Positions 8,841-17,865 of a DNA stretch of 64,000 nt are shown here, one piece after another. The notes under the pieces were generated by a model. That model saw only the letters and a list, made by a program, of their open reading frames with translations, made no database searches and was not told the DNA's origin. The position numbers were made by a program, and so were the translations under genes. Origin of the DNA: Melioribacteraceae bacterium (GTDB lineage: Bacteria; Bacteroidota; Ignavibacteria; Ignavibacteriales; Melioribacteraceae); NCBI GenBank assembly GCA_027030245.1, contig JALVFE010000016.1, positions 310,001 to 374,000 of the forward strand, read 5' to 3'. Within the stretch, counting starts at the first letter, position 1. Each line of letters begins with the position of its first letter.

Positions 8841-10355
8841 TTAACTATTCAGATTTAACCTTTCTATTTCGATTTGTAGTTCTTCGGTATTTTTATTAAT
8901 TATACTATCGGGTGAAGTGTTTGTATTTCTTGCGCCAACGTTTACCAAATATCTAAACAACATTATTAGAGCAACCAAAAACAGAAAAGCAATTATAACT
9001 TGAACGGTATGATTATCGGAAAAGAATTGAGGCCAATAATATGTTTCAACCATAACGGTGTTCTTTAAGAAAGACTTGTGTGCATCATAAAAGAGTGTAA
9101 ACGGTAAATATCCCACAGCGAAACCCATAAAACCGACCCAAGTATTCAGATACCCCATTCCGAGTCTCATGTAGGAACGTATTTCACAACCTATAAGCAA
9201 TACCGCACCGGCTCCTAACAGAAAACCTCCGATAGGAACACCGGCGGTTAACTGGTATTTTACCGAGCCGCTGAAACCATGTTTATAGCCAAGCAATCCC
9301 CAGAAAACCAAAATTCCGAATAATGTAATTATCCATGCAGCAACAACGCCTTGTAAAGGTAATAACCCTTTAAATAAAGTTCTGGTAATTCTGGGCAATC
9401 CCCATTTCGCAAATTTCGATTCGTCTTTTTTAATCATTCCCGCAGCTTCTGCCGAAACAAGTGCACACTCCGTTCCGAAACCGGATTTGGCCATTCCGAA
9501 TCCTGCAATGATACCGGCTATCAAAGTTACCAAAACATAACCGAGACCTTCGTGCGCAATACTTTTGTTGTGAGGTATGATCTTACCGCCTTTAACGTGA
9601 TCGAAAAATTCCGGTGAGAATAATCCACCGTAAACAGCCACGCCGAAAAAGAGAATCAGAAAAGCCAAACTAATCCAAAAAATCGGTCGCTTTGTCGGTT
9701 TGTAATCAGGATCGTAATTCGGAGCTTCTTCTTTATCTCCTCTTTCATAAGCTGCTTTGGAATATGACAGTGTGTTTTGATGTTTAAAATTTGATGCTAA
9801 CCCTATTTTTCCCATCATAAAAAAAGCAACCAAACCTCCGATTGACATAAACACCAAAGCTACCAGGGAATGAATGCTCATCATCGGCACGCCCCCCAAA
9901 AGATGATTTAAGGTACAACCTCCGGCTAAGCGTGTTCCGTAACTAAAAAGTATTCCGCCGATAAATGAAACAAGTAACATTTTCTTTGAGTATTTTACCC
10001 ATATTCTTGAATCCCTTTCGGCTCTGGTTGCTATCCAACCTCCCAGCATCATACCGAAAATGATCCAACCGATACCGGGCACGAACGCACCACCGCCGTT
10101 AACTAATTTTCCGCCCACTTCTTTTATGTGCCCGTAAATTTGTGGGTCGGAAAACCCGAAAGTATGCGAAAGCCAGACTTCCACACCCCGAAACATTTTG
10201 CCCAAATCCGTTGTTACCGTCATAGGCTTAACTTTTGGTACCTTACCTGCGCTCCATTTCGGTATCATTGTTCCAACCATGTAAATTATTTGAGCGATAC
10301 CGAATGCTACTCCCGCCCAAATGAAAGACCATTGTCTTGTAAAATATTTTTTCAT
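8841..10355 (-). CDS. YeeE/YedE-family sulfur (thiosulfate-type) transporter
   Basis: This 504-residue polytopic inner-membrane protein contains two Sulf_transp (DUF395) halves. The known family imports thiosulfate or related sulfur species using conserved cysteines lining the path. Matching cysteines are Cys147 (GGCTLNHLLGG), Cys297 (GTECALVSAEA) and Cys390 (IGCEIRSYMRLG). The N- and C-terminal helices add to a length greater than short YeeE proteins. A GGGAGGT ribosome binding site precedes the start. The LysR regulator lies 85 bases upstream on the same strand and may control it. No TusA-like partner is adjacent. Confidence 0.87.
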   Translation of the reverse strand: MKKYFTRQWSFIWAGVAFGIAQIIYMVGTMIPKWSAGKVPKVKPMTVTTDLGKMFRGVEVWLSHTFGFSDPQIYGHIKEVGGKLVNGGGAFVPGIGWIIFGMMLGGWIATRAERDSRIWVKYSKKMLLVSFIGGILFSYGTRLAGGCTLNHLLGGVPMMSIHSLVALVFMSIGGLVAFFMMGKIGLASNFKHQNTLSYSKAAYERGDKEEAPNYDPDYKPTKRPIFWISLAFLILFFGVAVYGGLFSPEFFDHVKGGKIIPHNKSIAHEGLGYVLVTLIAGIIAGFGMAKSGFGTECALVSAEAAGMIKKDESKFAKWGLPRITRTLFKGLLPLQGVVAAWIITLFGILVFWGLLGYKHGFSGSVKYQLTAGVPIGGFLLGAGAVLLIGCEIRSYMRLGMGYLNTWVGFMGFAVGYLPFTLFYDAHKSFLKNTVMVETYYWPQFFSDNHTVQVIIAFLFLVALIMLFRYLVNVGARNTNTSPDSIINKNTEELQIEIERLNLNS

Positions 10356-10440
10356 AACTTTACCTCCCTAAAATGTTAGAAGTGACCGTATATAATTTAT
10401 TCAGGTTGTTTTGGAAGGTAAAATTCAAAAAAATTATAAA

Positions 10441-11343
10441 TTATAACTTTTCGTTATAATGTCTTTTGGCAAAAGACATAAACTTTTTAGCCAAACCGCG
10501 TTGCCCGCCTTGATTACAAACAAACCGGAAATTTCTTTTGAATTTTATCCCCTTCAACTTTACGGTTTTAAGGATACCCGCTTCAACTTCTTTTTTGATG
10601 GCGGGACACGAAATAATTGCCATGGCATCGGAGTGATGTAAGTATGTTTTTATACTTTCAGTAGAGCCGAGGTGCATTAAAACATTAAGATCGGAAAGAT
10701 TAATTTTCGCTTTCTCATGAAGTGTTTTCAAGATAACATCGAGTGTGCCCGAGCCGTGTTCCCTTAACAATAACGGTATTTTAAGTAACTCCTTAACGGA
10801 AATTGTATCCAAGCCGGAGTATTTACTTTTAGAACTTACAACGGGCTTTAGAATATCATTTTTGAAAAAAGTATACCTTAATCCTTTTCTTCTACGATTG
10901 CCTTCAACAATTCCCAAATCTATTTTGCCTTCGAAAAGTGCATTTTCAATCTGCGTCGAGTTCCCGTTAACAAGGGAAATTTTAATTGAAGGATAAGCTT
11001 CTTTGAATTTAGAAAGTACTACCGGAATAACCCATTGGGCAATTGTGGAGCTCGCTCCGATTACAAGATTCCCTGTATATTGCTTACGCAATGTTCCAAT
11101 TTCATATTCCAGCTCTTTATAAATCTCAAAAATTTTCTTTGTTTTTTCGTATAATATTTTCCCTGCAGGCGTCAAAGCAATTCTTGTCCCTTTCCTTTCA
11201 AAAATTCTTATTGCTAACTTTGTTTCGATTTCCTTGATATGTTTGGTTATTGCCGGTTGGGATATCAACAATTCGTTGGAAGCCTTAGTAAAACTTAAAT
11301 GTTTGGCAACAGTAAAAAAAACTTTTAATCGAAAATCGAACAT
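10441..11343 (-). CDS. LysR-family transcriptional regulator
   Basis: The protein has 300 residues. Residues 1-60 form the LysR winged helix-turn-helix (HLSFTKASNELLISQPAITK). Residues about 90-295 form the periplasmic-binding-protein-like effector domain (NLVIGASSTIAQWVIP; VVSSKSKYSG). It resembles the CysB/CbbR-like group of LysR proteins, but the ligand cannot be read from the sequence. It is on the same strand as and upstream of the YeeE-type transporter, so control of sulfur uptake is the simplest inference. A dyad that fits the T-N11-A LysR rule lies just before its start. Confidence 0.88.
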   Translation of the reverse strand: MFDFRLKVFFTVAKHLSFTKASNELLISQPAITKHIKEIETKLAIRIFERKGTRIALTPAGKILYEKTKKIFEIYKELEYEIGTLRKQYTGNLVIGASSTIAQWVIPVVLSKFKEAYPSIKISLVNGNSTQIENALFEGKIDLGIVEGNRRRKGLRYTFFKNDILKPVVSSKSKYSGLDTISVKELLKIPLLLREHGSGTLDVILKTLHEKAKINLSDLNVLMHLGSTESIKTYLHHSDAMAIISCPAIKKEVEAGILKTVKLKGIKFKRNFRFVCNQGGQRGLAKKFMSFAKRHYNEKL

Positions 11344-11360
11344 TTTGTAACCCTTGGCTG

Positions 11361-11379
11361 TTATAACTCTAAATTATAA
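11361..11379. promoter_or_regulatory. Candidate LysR operator (TTATAA-N7-TTATAA)
   Basis: TTATAA-CTCTAAA-TTATAA lies 18 bases upstream of the LysR start and contains a T-N11-A core. A related TTATAA pair (TTATAAATTATAA, 10434-10446) lies just before the YeeE-type gene, overlapping the lysR stop. This would fit autoregulation plus control of the transporter. The motif is AT-rich and unproven. Confidence 0.35.
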
Positions 11380-11584
11380 AAAAATTTTATTTTTTAATAA
11401 TCTGCCGGTCATCCTTTTCTTATTAAATTAATCTTGACATTTTAACATTAATATTTTACTTTAATAAAAGAATGTTCTTCCGATTAATGTTTTGTTTATC
11501 CCCTTTTCGAATATCCGGTAATTTTTAAAATAAATTTCCACTTCGCAGTATCATTCTTTTTTAACAAAATTGGGGGGATAAAAA

Positions 11585-11797
11585 ATGAAAGTTCCTACCG
11601 AAGTTTGGAAGCGCAAAAACAAAACAACCGGTAAAACCGAGTACATAGCCGCATACAAGTATTATTCCGGCAAATCGAAAAAGCGGGAGCTTGCTTTAAT
11701 TACAAAGTCCACCTACAATTTTTATAAAAAACATGCTAATTTTAGCGGGAAAGAATTATTGAAAAACCAAAGAAGAAAAATTCTGAATCGTTCGTAA
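11585..11797 (+). CDS. Small basic protein, first gene of the archease-RtcB operon
   Basis: This is a 70-residue, strongly basic protein of unknown function (many Lys and Arg; few acidic residues after residue 40). It begins KVPTEVWKRKNKTTGKTEYIAAYKYY and ends KNQRRKILNRS. A G-rich ribosome binding site is 5 bases upstream. Its stop shares bases with the archease start (TAATG), so the two are translationally coupled. Charge and context suggest a nucleic-acid-binding helper for RNA ligation, but this is inference. I do not recognise the family. Confidence 0.65.
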   Translation: MKVPTEVWKRKNKTTGKTEYIAAYKYYSGKSKKRELALITKSTYNFYKKHANFSGKELLKNQRRKILNRS

Positions 11798-12222
11798 TGA
11801 AAAAATTCCGGATAATCGAACATACGGCGGATATTGCCGTTGAAGTCTCAGCACCCAGTTTGGAAAAATTGTTCGAGTATTCCGTTTATGCATGGCTTCA
11901 ATCCGTTGCGGAAATTAACGGCGCCGATAATATTGAAGATAAATCGATTGAATTAAGTTCGGCATCCCGCGAAGTTTTACTCGTGGATTTTTTGAGCGAG
12001 CTGAATTACTTACTGAATGTGAAAAGATGGCTGTTTATAAATGTCAAAAGCTTGGCAATCGAAGAAAATTCCAAATACATTTTAAAAGCAATTGTGGCGG
12101 GAACAAATTTGGAAAATGCGGATGTAAAACTTAAAACCGAAATTAAAGCCGTAACGTTTCACCAGATGAATATCGAAGAGACCGGGAAAGAATTTAAAAC
12201 AAAAATAATTTTCGACATTTAA
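11797..12222 (+). CDS. Archease, RtcB cofactor
   Basis: The protein has 141 residues, the usual archease length. The N-terminal signature FRIIEHTADIAVEV and the block LVDFLSELNYLL are typical. The C-terminus has the conserved AVTFHQMNIEE stretch. Archease activates RtcB by promoting guanylation and turnover of the ligase. The gene overlaps the small basic protein upstream and is followed 2 bases later by rtcB, so the three form one operon. The start is fixed by the TAATG overlap. Confidence 0.93.
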   Translation: MKKFRIIEHTADIAVEVSAPSLEKLFEYSVYAWLQSVAEINGADNIEDKSIELSSASREVLLVDFLSELNYLLNVKRWLFINVKSLAIEENSKYILKAIVAGTNLENADVKLKTEIKAVTFHQMNIEETGKEFKTKIIFDI

Positions 12223-12224
12223 AA

Positions 12225-13679
12225 ATGATCATACAAGGCATCGAAATAAAAAAAATAAACGACACTCTTTGGGAAATTCCCAAACACGGCGGAATGCTTG
12301 TGCCGGGCAGAATTTATACTTCGCAAAATCTATTGGAAAGCACTCTACAAAACGATGAAGCAATTAAGCAAGTTATTAACGTAGCGCATCTTCCGGGAAT
12401 ACAAAAGTACAGTTTGGCGATGCCCGATATTCATTGGGGATACGGCTTTCCCATCGGCGGGGTTGCCGCAACCGATTTGGACGAAGGAGTGATTTCTCCG
12501 GGCGGAGTAGGTTACGATATTAATTGCGGTGTCCGGCTTGCACGGACTTCCCTTGAATACAAAACGATTCAAAAAAGAATTCCCATACTGGTGGAAAACC
12601 TGTTTAAAAATATTCCTACGGGCGTTGGAGCAAGCGGCGCAATACGTAAACTTTCCACAAAAGAAATCAGAAAAATTTTAACCCACGGTTCCCAATGGGC
12701 GGTTGAGCAAGGTTTCGGTTCGGATGAAGATATAATTTTCACGGAAGAACACGGAAAACTGAAAGGCGCAAATCCCGATGCCGTAAGCGAAAGGGCTATA
12801 GAACGTGGAACCGACCAAGCCGGAACTCTCGGTTCGGGAAATCATTTTTTGGAAGTTGATGTTGTGGAAGAAATATTCGACCGGGAAAAAGCGGAAGTTT
12901 TCGGATTGTTCGAAGGGCAAGTCGTAATTTTAATTCATACCGGCTCACGCGGTTTGGGTTATCAAGTCTGCGACGATTACCTTAAAGTTCTGGTGGAAGC
13001 TGGAAATAAATACGGTTTTAAATTGCCCGATAAACAACTTGCCTGCGCTCCGTTAAAATCCGGAGAAGGACAAAATTATTTGGGAGCAATGCAAGCCGCG
13101 GCAAATTTCGCGTGGAATAACAGACAAATAATTATGCACCTCGCCAAAAAAACTTTAATGCAAACTTTAAGCATTTCCGAAAGTGAATTGGATTTCCACT
13201 TGGTTCACGATGTTTGCCATAATATCGCAAAGATTGAAGAACACCAAATTAACGGGGAAAGGAAAAAGGTTTGCGTTCACAGAAAGGGAGCAACACGGGC
13301 TTTCCCGCCGGGTAGCGAACAGATTCCGGAAAAATATTTTTCCACCGGGCAACCTGTTTTAATTCCGGGTGATATGGGCAGGTATTCTTACGTTCTTGCC
13401 GGTACGGAAAAAGCGATGGAAGAAACTTTCGGAAGCTCTTGCCACGGAGCCGGAAGAGTTAAAAGCAGACACAAAGCGCTCAAAATGGGAAAAGGTAGGG
13501 ATTTGATAGCCGAATTGAAAAAAGAAGGAATTGAAATTCAGGCAAAAGGTTTCAGAACCATTGCCGAAGAGATGTCTTATGCATACAAAGATGTTTCCGA
13601 TGTTGTTGACGTTATGGCTAAGTCCGGTATTAGCAAAAAAGTAGCAAAATTGAGACCCGTGGGAGTTATAAAAGGTTAG
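12225..13679 (+). CDS. rtcB: RNA-splicing ligase RtcB (GTP, Mn-dependent)
   Basis: This 484-residue enzyme joins RNA 2',3'-cyclic phosphate or 3'-phosphate ends to 5'-OH ends. Metal-ligand motifs are visible: DINCGVRLA, GSGNHFLEV, IHTGSRGLGY and HDVCHNIAKIEEH. The guanylated histidine is His407 in SSCHGAGR. The length matches the family. It directly follows archease with a 2-base gap. The operon suggests RNA repair or tRNA healing; no RtcA cyclase or RtcR regulator is in the window. Confidence 0.97.
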   Translation: MIIQGIEIKKINDTLWEIPKHGGMLVPGRIYTSQNLLESTLQNDEAIKQVINVAHLPGIQKYSLAMPDIHWGYGFPIGGVAATDLDEGVISPGGVGYDINCGVRLARTSLEYKTIQKRIPILVENLFKNIPTGVGASGAIRKLSTKEIRKILTHGSQWAVEQGFGSDEDIIFTEEHGKLKGANPDAVSERAIERGTDQAGTLGSGNHFLEVDVVEEIFDREKAEVFGLFEGQVVILIHTGSRGLGYQVCDDYLKVLVEAGNKYGFKLPDKQLACAPLKSGEGQNYLGAMQAAANFAWNNRQIIMHLAKKTLMQTLSISESELDFHLVHDVCHNIAKIEEHQINGERKKVCVHRKGATRAFPPGSEQIPEKYFSTGQPVLIPGDMGRYSYVLAGTEKAMEETFGSSCHGAGRVKSRHKALKMGKGRDLIAELKKEGIEIQAKGFRTIAEEMSYAYKDVSDVVDVMAKSGISKKVAKLRPVGVIKG

Positions 13680-13680
13680 T

Positions 13681-13706
13681 ACTGCCACCGTGTGAACGGT
13701 GGCAGT
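13681..13706. repeat. Dispersed hairpin repeat E, copy 1
   Basis: ACTGCCACCGT and ACGGTGGCAGT form a perfect 11-bp stem with a GTGA loop, right after the rtcB stop. The bases after it (to about 13736) match the direct repeats near 17866. Related copies are at 17935, 57523 and 57926. No U tract follows, so it is not a standard terminator. It may be a REP-like element. Confidence 0.8.
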
Positions 13707-13783
13707 AATGGTATGGATTAAAGGCGACAGCAATTAAAAATACCGATAGTTGTGTTAATGGAATTGGGGTAAAAATATTATAA

Positions 13784-13820
13784 GGAGAAAAAAGGACTTT
13801 TGACGAGCCCTCTTTTCTCC
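13784..13820 (-). terminator. Rho-independent-type terminator of the subtilisin gene
   Basis: GGAGAAAAAAGG and CCTCTTTTCTCC form a 12-base stem with one mismatch or wobble and a 13-base loop. It lies 6 bases beyond the protease stop, and a T-rich stretch follows on the minus strand. Confidence 0.7.
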
Positions 13821-13826
13821 CTTCCA

Positions 13827-16205
13827 TTATTTCGTTAATAACATTTTCTTACTTTCTACATAATTATTTGCTTGCAGTCTGTAAATATATAAACCACTCG
13901 GCAATTTACTTCCATCGAAATTTACACTGTAATACCCTGCGCTTTTTCGCTCATTTACCAACTCCGCTACTTCTTTTCCCAACACGTCATAAACGCGCAA
14001 TATAACGTGTGCCGGTTCTTTTAGCTGATACTTTATTACTGTTGTTGGATTAAACGGATTCGGGTAGTTATTCATTAATCTCGTTGCTGTTGGTATTTCT
14101 TCAGCTACGCCGGTTTTTTCAAAATTATTTCTCTCTTGCATATTCCCTTCGCCTACAGTAACCGTTTTATATGCTACAGCCGTAGAGTTATTTGCATCGG
14201 TAACTGTAACCTTTACCTTAAAACTTCTCCAATCCGATCGAGAAGCAGTTGGGCTATCTCCTCCAAAATCAAACCAATAACCGCACGGAACATTGTCCGG
14301 ATTTATATCTCCAAAATTCTCAATCCCATCGCAAAAAACATAATATTCCCAATGATAATGATATGGGGTTCTGCCTCCAGAAGGATGTGCGGTCCACGTA
14401 CCGGTTTGTCCTCCATTTAAATATGAAGGCCCAGTAATATAAACTGATAACGGTTCATTCTTTCCTAAAACAGTATATTCAAAATGTACATTTGAAGGAG
14501 TCGTAGGATAATATCCTAAATATTCACCTGCTACATTCCATACCTGATAAACGTATGTACGTAAAGTAGCACTTGAATTATTATAAGAAACGACATCGCA
14601 ATACCCCATTCCGTAATTGGGGGATGCTTTAGAAAAACCGTTTGTACCGACTCCCCTACCCCAAACATGCGTATCGGTAGTATAACCGAAACTAACGGAT
14701 TTTCGAACTTCGTATCTTTTTACAATATAATAACCATCTGCAAGCCCGGATACACCGTAAAACGTAATACCAAATGAGCCGGTACTACTGTATACACTGC
14801 CGCCATTGGCTGATTTATGACTTAAAATATAAGGTGACCGCAATAAATCCAACGCTTTACGGGCATTTACACGACCGGTACCATAGTATTGATCCCATCC
14901 AGGTGCCCCTTTATCATCAGCTGAAATTTTAATTATATTTTCGATATCATCATTATCTAAGTAAGATTTGTATCCTTTCAATAATGATGCTATCCCAGTT
15001 ACAATAGGTGCTGCCATAGAAGTACCAGCTAAATAATCATAATATCCATTATATGCTGATTTATAATATGCAACAGTTGAAAAAATATCATGTGGATCCC
15101 CTTGACCTGAACCACCTGGAGCTGACACATCTATCCATGGAGCGATTTGCGAATAACCGGCATGTTGATCTTTATCGGTTGTAGCGCCAACAGCAATAAT
15201 ACCTTGACCATAATCAGCAGGATATGTTGGACCTGTTGCACCATGGTCATCCATAGCTGCAACGGCAACACGATTCATTTTATATGCATAAGCAAATGCT
15301 GATCTTATTGTTACGCTATAATCTGGACCTCCCCAACTATTATTCAAAACGTTACAGCCATGATCAACTGCATCTACAATAGCATTATAAATAAATACAT
15401 CATCATCTTGATGATCTTGTGAATCAAATATTCGACGAGAATATATTTGGGCATTCCAATCAACGCCCTTTATACCTTTATTATTGTTAGTTTTTGCCGC
15501 AGCAATACCAGCAACATGAGTCCCGTGTGCATAGCTATAGTACCAATCAGGATCATGCCAATTATAATCGGGGTTGTCTCCTGTAGTTTTCCCACTCAAA
15601 TCTTCATGGTTAGTTTTTACTCCTGAATCAATAATACCTATTTTGATATTTGAGCTTCCTTTAAATATTTGCCATGCATCTTCTGCTTTAATGTCTGCGC
15701 CAACATAACCTCCTGATTGCCCAGTGTTTTTTAAATACCATTGTTTATGATAATAAGGATCATTAATTGAATAAAGCTTCCAACCTCCATTTTTTTCAGC
15801 ATATATTACCTCAGGAACTCGACTTAAAGATTTAATGAGAGAATCAACAATAATTCCTTTAGGTATTTTAAGTTTATACAATCTTGCAAGATTAAGCATT
15901 TTAATAGGTTTTCCCTCTTTCGTAAATCTTAACGTATCTTCTAAATTAAAATTTACATATGCTCTTTTAATATTCTTTATTTTATATTTTTTTAATGTTA
16001 TTAATAATCGTTGTGATTTAATTGAATTCGTATTTATTTCAAATTCTCCGCTGTAACTCAAAGGAACATCAACAGTTTTTGACTTTACATAAAAAAGTAT
16101 TTCATTAGTTACTTTTTGTTGTGCGTAAAGTGTACTAACACTCGTAAAAATTATTGCAATGATTATAAATATTTTGAGAACTATTTTAAATAATTTACTT
16201 TTCAT
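13827..16205 (-). CDS. Secreted subtilisin-like serine protease with type IX sorting domain
   Basis: The protein has 792 residues: a signal peptide (1-28), a propeptide to about 150, and an S8 catalytic domain at about 165-460. The triad is visible as Asp in GIIDSGVKTNHED, His in HGTHVAGIAAA and Ser in GTSMAAPIVTG. A middle beta-rich part (about 470-690) includes a PKD-like segment. The C-terminus has NYPNPFNPTT, VYDVLGKEVAEL and SGLYIYRLQ, a sorting module for T9SS export and surface attachment. AAAGGAGA precedes the start. It probably digests extracellular protein, in line with a peptide- and amino-acid-using lifestyle. Confidence 0.93.
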   Translation of the reverse strand: MKSKLFKIVLKIFIIIAIIFTSVSTLYAQQKVTNEILFYVKSKTVDVPLSYSGEFEINTNSIKSQRLLITLKKYKIKNIKRAYVNFNLEDTLRFTKEGKPIKMLNLARLYKLKIPKGIIVDSLIKSLSRVPEVIYAEKNGGWKLYSINDPYYHKQWYLKNTGQSGGYVGADIKAEDAWQIFKGSSNIKIGIIDSGVKTNHEDLSGKTTGDNPDYNWHDPDWYYSYAHGTHVAGIAAAKTNNNKGIKGVDWNAQIYSRRIFDSQDHQDDDVFIYNAIVDAVDHGCNVLNNSWGGPDYSVTIRSAFAYAYKMNRVAVAAMDDHGATGPTYPADYGQGIIAVGATTDKDQHAGYSQIAPWIDVSAPGGSGQGDPHDIFSTVAYYKSAYNGYYDYLAGTSMAAPIVTGIASLLKGYKSYLDNDDIENIIKISADDKGAPGWDQYYGTGRVNARKALDLLRSPYILSHKSANGGSVYSSTGSFGITFYGVSGLADGYYIVKRYEVRKSVSFGYTTDTHVWGRGVGTNGFSKASPNYGMGYCDVVSYNNSSATLRTYVYQVWNVAGEYLGYYPTTPSNVHFEYTVLGKNEPLSVYITGPSYLNGGQTGTWTAHPSGGRTPYHYHWEYYVFCDGIENFGDINPDNVPCGYWFDFGGDSPTASRSDWRSFKVKVTVTDANNSTAVAYKTVTVGEGNMQERNNFEKTGVAEEIPTATRLMNNYPNPFNPTTVIKYQLKEPAHVILRVYDVLGKEVAELVNERKSAGYYSVNFDGSKLPSGLYIYRLQANNYVESKKMLLTK

Positions 16206-16262
16206 GATTGTTCTCCTTTGTAAAAATGTTTTTAAAATCCTATATTTATTATAAATTTTAAC

Positions 16263-16352
16263 AAAAAACCCCTGTATGACTATTTGTCATAAAAAATCAT
16301 TTCTTCTGGCGGAAGAGTGTTTTTATCCTACATCCGTAGGATCAGGGGTTTT
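16263..16352. other. Nested inverted-repeat element, possible structured RNA
   Basis: An outer stem AAAACCCCTG (16265-16274) pairs with CAGGGGTTTT (16343-16352). It encloses a 5-bp hairpin (16276-16290, ATGAC/GTCAT) and a 7-bp hairpin (16325-16342, ATCCTAC/GTAGGAT). On the minus strand the outer stem ends in a run of T. It lies between the PD40 gene and the protease gene, so it could end the former or be a leader of the latter. The rest of the gap 16206-16392 holds only ribosome binding sites. Confidence 0.5.
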
Positions 16353-16392
16353 ATAAATAACTTTTCATTTTATATCACCTCCTTCCAAAATC

Positions 16393-17448
16393 TTAATTAT
16401 ATGTTGGTTTAGGATTAAACGTTAGTTGCTTTTTATTACCTGTATTAACATTCAGAATCCATAAAGTTCCATTTTGCGCGGGCCATTTATCAGACCGGTA
16501 TTGCGAATAAACTATAAAATTTCCCGTAGGACTCCAAGAAAATGGAACGGCATCTGCGTAAATCCCTTCATTTGTCATTTGTTTTATATCCGAACCATCA
16601 AAATTCATTACCAAAAGTTGTGGTGGACCACCTATACCCTGTGAAGAGAATGCAATCTTTGTCCCATCAAATGAATATTTTGGAAAATAATCCATAAAAT
16701 CATTAAATGTTAAACGTTTTACATTATTTCCGTTTGTATCCATTATGCAAATTTCCGAAGCATCTGTGTTAAAATCTTCCGAATACCTTATATGAACGAT
16801 TTTACTACCGTCCGGTGACCAACTTGGGTCTCTTATTTCTCCTTTTTCAGGTTCATACGCAATTCTTGTTTTGTCACTTCCGTCACTCTTCATTTTCCAA
16901 ATAAAGTTCATTCCGTTAGGACTGTCTTTATTTGAATCATAAACAATCCATTTGCCATCGGGGCTCCATGACGGGAAAAAGTTCCTGCCTTCCGTTGTTA
17001 ACTGTACTAGCGTTGTAGTATCAAAAGTCTCACCCGTAAATCTCATCTTATATATTTGAGCACCTGCATCAAATACAATCCATTTCCCATCCGGAGACCA
17101 TTCGGGATCGGATATAGGATATGGGAATATTCTATGCATATTTGTCCCGTCTGAATTTATTAACCAAAATCCTGCGGAATCCGGCTCAAATTCATACTTA
17201 TCTGGGTAGTCTGCGCCACTATTATAGTGAATGTTTTTTAACGGTATATGGTTGAATCCTACAATTTTCCCATTAGGATGCCATACCGGACTATAATAAA
17301 TTATCGGCGGAATAGGTAATGGCGGTTTAATTCCGCCTCCGTCAACCGGGTTGCTGTCATTGCAGCTTGTAAAAATAAAAATTAAAACTATGATAATAAA
17401 AAACATGTATTTATAAGATAACATTTTACAATTACTTAGTTTTATCAT
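16393..17448 (-). CDS. TolB/PD40-type beta-propeller lipoprotein
   Basis: This 351-residue surface or periplasmic lipoprotein has a hydrophobic signal ending in the lipobox FTSC. About six PD40 repeats follow (PEWSPDGKWIVFD, PSWSPDGKWIVYD, PSWSPDGSKIVHI, PKYSFDGTKIAFS), forming a TolB-like propeller for protein binding. The start at 17448 is chosen because AAGGAG lies 6 bases before it; a longer frame opens at 17505. The ligand is unknown. It is on the same strand as the protease downstream. Confidence 0.8.
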   Translation of the reverse strand: MIKLSNCKMLSYKYMFFIIIVLIFIFTSCNDSNPVDGGGIKPPLPIPPIIYYSPVWHPNGKIVGFNHIPLKNIHYNSGADYPDKYEFEPDSAGFWLINSDGTNMHRIFPYPISDPEWSPDGKWIVFDAGAQIYKMRFTGETFDTTTLVQLTTEGRNFFPSWSPDGKWIVYDSNKDSPNGMNFIWKMKSDGSDKTRIAYEPEKGEIRDPSWSPDGSKIVHIRYSEDFNTDASEICIMDTNGNNVKRLTFNDFMDYFPKYSFDGTKIAFSSQGIGGPPQLLVMNFDGSDIKQMTNEGIYADAVPFSWSPTGNFIVYSQYRSDKWPAQNGTLWILNVNTGNKKQLTFNPKPTYN

Positions 17449-17668
17449 CTCAACTCCTTTTATATTAAACTTTAACTTATTATTTTTCAAATTTTCTGTT
17501 CTCATACTATTATTTTCTTTTTAAAAAAGAAACCTTTAGTTTTAAAAGAATAGAAAAGAATATAATTAAGATTTCGAAACATTGATATGTTAAAAGTTTG
17601 CTGTCGATAAAACTTTTGTCGACGTAACTTGATAGATATAAGAATAGAAGTGAAAAACAGAAATTTCC

Positions 17669-17690
17669 AGAGAGAGAGAGAGAGAGAGAG
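17669..17690. repeat. Dinucleotide repeat (AG)11
   Basis: Eleven AG units lie about 220 bases upstream of the PD40 lipoprotein start. Read on the minus strand they fall in a weak 67-codon frame (17502-17705) whose stop overlaps a second possible start (17505). Changes in copy number could shift the frame or alter promoter spacing. Confidence 0.8.
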
Positions 17691-17865
17691 TAAAAATCGT
17701 GCCAACTTATTTGCTCCTTATATTTAAGAAAGCAAAATCTTTTTATTTAAAATCGTAAATTTTTATTTAAATGTCAAGGTTGTTTTTTATGCCTATTAAA
17801 CTATTATTACTTTATTATTATGTATGCTGATTATAACAGTATATTTCTCCCCCTATTCTGTCGGT

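Noticed and set aside
10441-10446. TTATAA motif in the lysR stop region as a proven operator
   Set aside because: The sequence is AT-rich, so repeated TTATAA may be chance; only listed as a weak candidate.
17502-17705. A 67-codon ORF containing the AG repeat
   Set aside because: The protein is mostly low-complexity LSLSLS and basic residues with no family match. It is kept only as a possible phase-variable leader, not as a gene.
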